Source: a virus. From it: a stretch of DNA of 32,638 bases. Shown in pieces: positions 30,834 through 32,638 of this stretch; position 1 is the stretch's first letter; every line of letters begins with the position of its first letter. The translations under genes were made by a program, and so were the position numbers. Location of the stretch: positions 1 to 32,638 of IMG/VR virus record IMGVR_UViG_3300025425_000920; one strand, given 5' to 3'. The notes below the pieces were generated by a model. That model worked only from the letters and a program-made list of their open reading frames with translations. It was not told the origin of the DNA and did not search any database.

Positions 30834-32012
30834 ATGATATTAAATTTAGAAGATTGCTTAGAACACCTTGCAGGCATGCGTGAGTCACCTGTAAAATTCA
30901 CTATCGAACAAACTGACTTTACTATTGTGACTAGTATTGCTAGACAGTGTTTTAAAGGTATGGCACTAACTGATAGACAGTCTGCACTTATGCAAGAAAA
31001 ACTGTTGCCTTATCGTGAACAATTTACTAATATAGATTGGGACTTTGATTATGCAGTTACGCAATTACGTCAGCCATTGCGCAGCATTGATAGAAGCAAA
31101 TATATTAAATTGCAAGACGACAACATTGTAGTTAGGTTTCCTTTTAACAAAACTGACATCTGTTACATACACGAATTTGCAAATAATGCTGAAGGGTATT
31201 ATCATCAAAAAGGCACTCATATACACGAATTTACATATAACGAACGTAATATATTAAACTTATTGGATCGGTTTACAAAAAAAGAATTTGCAATTGACGA
31301 AGAATTATTAGAAATTTACAACAAAATAAAAGTTATAAATGATAATCCACAAGATCATCTTAGCGGTATAGGCGACGATTATAATTTAATTAATATTAAT
31401 CCTACACTTGTAGTTACGATACAAGATGAAGTCGGCGATACGTCTGCTGAAAGTTTTACAAAACTTTATGATCGTAGATTTAGATACGGGTTTAATCATG
31501 TTGCCAACTTAGACAAGGCAAGTAATCAACTTGTGCATGAAATTGCTTCACGCAAAGATAAAACATATCACAGTAAGCCTAGTGTTCAATCAACACAAGA
31601 TGTGCTAACTGCATTATGGGAGTTAGACAGATTTCCGTTATTAGTTGTACTGGATCCTACACATGCAGAAGAACAATTATATACGTTTGCAAATCATTAT
31701 AGGGACATATTAGATTCAAACGAACAAAGTGTGTTGTTTCGGGCAGAGGAAAAGGACGCAGGCTTTAACCAATTGATTAAGGACAGAAAATTAAACAATT
31801 GGGTTGACAGCACTACAAAAGTAGTGTATATTAGTAAGAGTAAGTTACCAAAGTTACTTGTTAAAAATAATTGGAAGCCTAATGCTACATTTAGTTTTAC
31901 AAGTTCAATGGACCGTTTTGTGGACAGTTATGTTTCATTTAACTGTGACTTAATAGTATACAGAGAAGAACAAATGAGTCCAATGAGGAGACATTCAAAA
32001 TATTATGGCTAG
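30834..32012 (+). CDS. Unknown conserved protein upstream of uvsW
   Basis: I cannot assign this 392-aa protein. The N-terminal 80 residues are helical with MALTDRQSALMQEKLLPYRE. Residues 90-200 are mixed. The C-terminal third reads as alternating strands and helices (FPLLVVLDPTHAEEQLYTFA, SVLFRAEEKDAGFNQLIKD, KVVYISKSKLPKLLVKNNW, DRFVDSYVSFNCDLIVYREE), a Rossmann- or helicase-like pattern without a Walker A motif. It ends 8 bases inside the uvsW gene and has its own early promoter, so it is likely to act with UvsW in DNA metabolism (inference). It could be a diverged helicase accessory. Confidence 0.65.
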   Translation: MILNLEDCLEHLAGMRESPVKFTIEQTDFTIVTSIARQCFKGMALTDRQSALMQEKLLPYREQFTNIDWDFDYAVTQLRQPLRSIDRSKYIKLQDDNIVVRFPFNKTDICYIHEFANNAEGYYHQKGTHIHEFTYNERNILNLLDRFTKKEFAIDEELLEIYNKIKVINDNPQDHLSGIGDDYNLININPTLVVTIQDEVGDTSAESFTKLYDRRFRYGFNHVANLDKASNQLVHEIASRKDKTYHSKPSVQSTQDVLTALWELDRFPLLVVLDPTHAEEQLYTFANHYRDILDSNEQSVLFRAEEKDAGFNQLIKDRKLNNWVDSTTKVVYISKSKLPKLLVKNNWKPNATFSFTSSMDRFVDSYVSFNCDLIVYREEQMSPMRRHSKYYG

Positions 32013-32638
32013 TTGTAAATTGATTATTGAAGACGAAGTAAACATTAAGATCGAAGGTCTTGATGTAGATGTACGACGACAACTTGCCAACGCATTAAAG
32101 TTTGAGGTTCCTTATGCAAAGCATATGCCACAGTATAAACTAGGACGCTGGGACGGCAAAGTTGCTTTCTTTGGTATTGGCGGCAGCGGCTACGTTAATC
32201 ATCTTGATGTAGTACAGCGTGTGCTTACAAAGAATAATGTTGAAATTGCAGACATTGACGACAGGCGAATGCACATTAGTTTAAACTTTAAACACGTAAC
32301 AGAAGACTACTGGAAGGACCAAGGAGTTGTTTGGCCTGAAGGACATCCTGCAGAAGGTGAAGATATTATTCTGCGTGACTATCAAGTAGAAGCAATTAAT
32401 ACATTCTTAGATAATCCACAGAGTTTGCAACAGATTGCTACTGGTGCAGGCAAATGTCGAACTTATGATTCTACAATGGATATAGATGTAGGTAATTCTG
32501 ATTTTGCTGAATATTTGCTAAATAAAGTAAGAAATAGCAACTGGAGCAATTCTATGAACGTAGCAACTTTTTGTAAAACATATCAGCGAAAAATGTGGAA
32601 GTCGATGATTACTAGGAAAAAATTAGATTTCACCTTAT
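32005..32638 (+). CDS. uvsW: UvsW-type DNA helicase, N-terminus, interrupted at Walker A by an intein; cut by window edge
   Basis: The frame is open from ATG 32005 to the window end (211 codons). Residues 1-150 match T4 UvsW. The N-terminal DNA-binding domain has ALKFEVPYAKHMPQYKLGRW, and DGKVAFFGIGGSGYV follows. The helicase entry is RDYQVEAINTFLDNP, with the Q-like motif and then IATGAGK of Walker A. After that Lys the sequence becomes CRTYDSTMDIDV, an intein start, instead of the expected Ser/Thr. UvsW is a superfamily 2 helicase that moves branched DNA and unwinds R-loops, shutting off origin replication late in infection. It overlaps the preceding gene by 8 bases. The rest of the helicase lies beyond the window. 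Confidence 0.85.
   Translation, partial: MASCKLIIEDEVNIKIEGLDVDVRRQLANALKFEVPYAKHMPQYKLGRWDGKVAFFGIGGSGYVNHLDVVQRVLTKNNVEIADIDDRRMHISLNFKHVTEDYWKDQGVVWPEGHPAEGEDIILRDYQVEAINTFLDNPQSLQQIATGAGKCRTYDSTMDIDVGNSDFAEYLLNKVRNSNWSNSMNVATFCKTYQRKMWKSMITRKKLDFTL
32455..32638 (+). mobile_element. Intein N-terminal part inserted in UvsW Walker A (partial)
   Basis: Starting at UvsW residue 151, CRTYDSTMDIDV has the Cys1 and block-A pattern of inteins. The frame then runs through a charged, helical stretch (DFAEYLLNKVR, CKTYQRKMWKSM) to the end of the window. The insertion point, between GK and the expected S/T of the P-loop, is a favoured intein site and would supply a Ser/Thr +1 residue. Whether it is contiguous, split or contains an endonuclease cannot be seen. 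Confidence 0.75.

Noticed and set aside
1-32638. tRNA genes, CRISPR arrays, insertion sequences, prophage attachment sites
   Set aside because: Reading both strands by eye I saw no cloverleaf-like sequence, spaced direct repeats, transposase or integrase. Every gap between genes is under 160 bases. A tRNA scan would be needed to exclude tRNAs fully.

Overview
The window is part of the genome of a T4-like (myovirus-morphology) marine phage. The recognisable T4 core genes are gp13, gp14-like, gp15, gp18, gp19, gp4, gp16, gp17, gp32, uvsX, uvsY and uvsW. The DNA is AT-rich, coding density is near complete, and ATGA-type overlaps are common. Transcription signals are of two kinds: T4-type late boxes (NATAAATA) before structural genes, and near-perfect sigma70 promoters (TTGACA, 17 bp, TATAAT) before early or metabolic genes. 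There are no photosynthesis genes, tRNAs or CRISPR arrays in view. The style suggests a marine T4-like group infecting an alphaproteobacterium (pelagimyophage-like) or a cyanobacterium; the host is inference.

Layout. 1-2300 (minus): hldD (cut by the left edge), hldE and a Nudix hydrolase. 2309-5411 (minus): gp15 and a gp14-like neck gene, with a free-standing GIY-YIG homing endonuclease wedged between them. 5411-5432: a palindrome made of two divergent late boxes. 5451-7405: gp13, a small unknown gene and a P-loop nucleotide-kinase-like gene, plus an HNH endonuclease on the minus strand. 7519-13689: an enlarged gp18 sheath (1108 aa), gp19 tube, a tube-fold structural protein, a small conserved protein and gp4. 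13719-20963: gp16 small terminase, unknown virion or assembly proteins, and the large terminase gp17, which is broken into two genes by an atypical split intein with an endonuclease gene between the halves. 21117-23939: the replication/recombination genes gp32, uvsX, a small acidic gene and uvsY. 23926-30819: a surface-glycan island of eight genes (glycosyltransferases, a pyruvyltransferase-like enzyme and a nucleotidyltransferase-cupin fusion). 30834-32638: a conserved unknown protein and uvsW, whose Walker A motif is interrupted by the start of another intein at the right edge.

How it fits together. The structural genes build the neck, tail and DNA-packaging motor. gp32, UvsX, UvsY and UvsW form the T4-type recombination-dependent replication machine. 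The heptose and glycosyltransferase genes probably supply or modify a surface sugar or a virion glycan. Five selfish elements occupy conserved genes or the joints between them: GIY-YIG, HNH, a Vsr/PD-(D/E)XK-type endonuclease, a split intein in TerL and an intein in UvsW. The most striking points are the fractured TerL with its 31-residue N-intein, the UvsW Walker A intein, and promoter boxes placed so that many predicted mRNAs would begin at or next to the start codon (leaderless).
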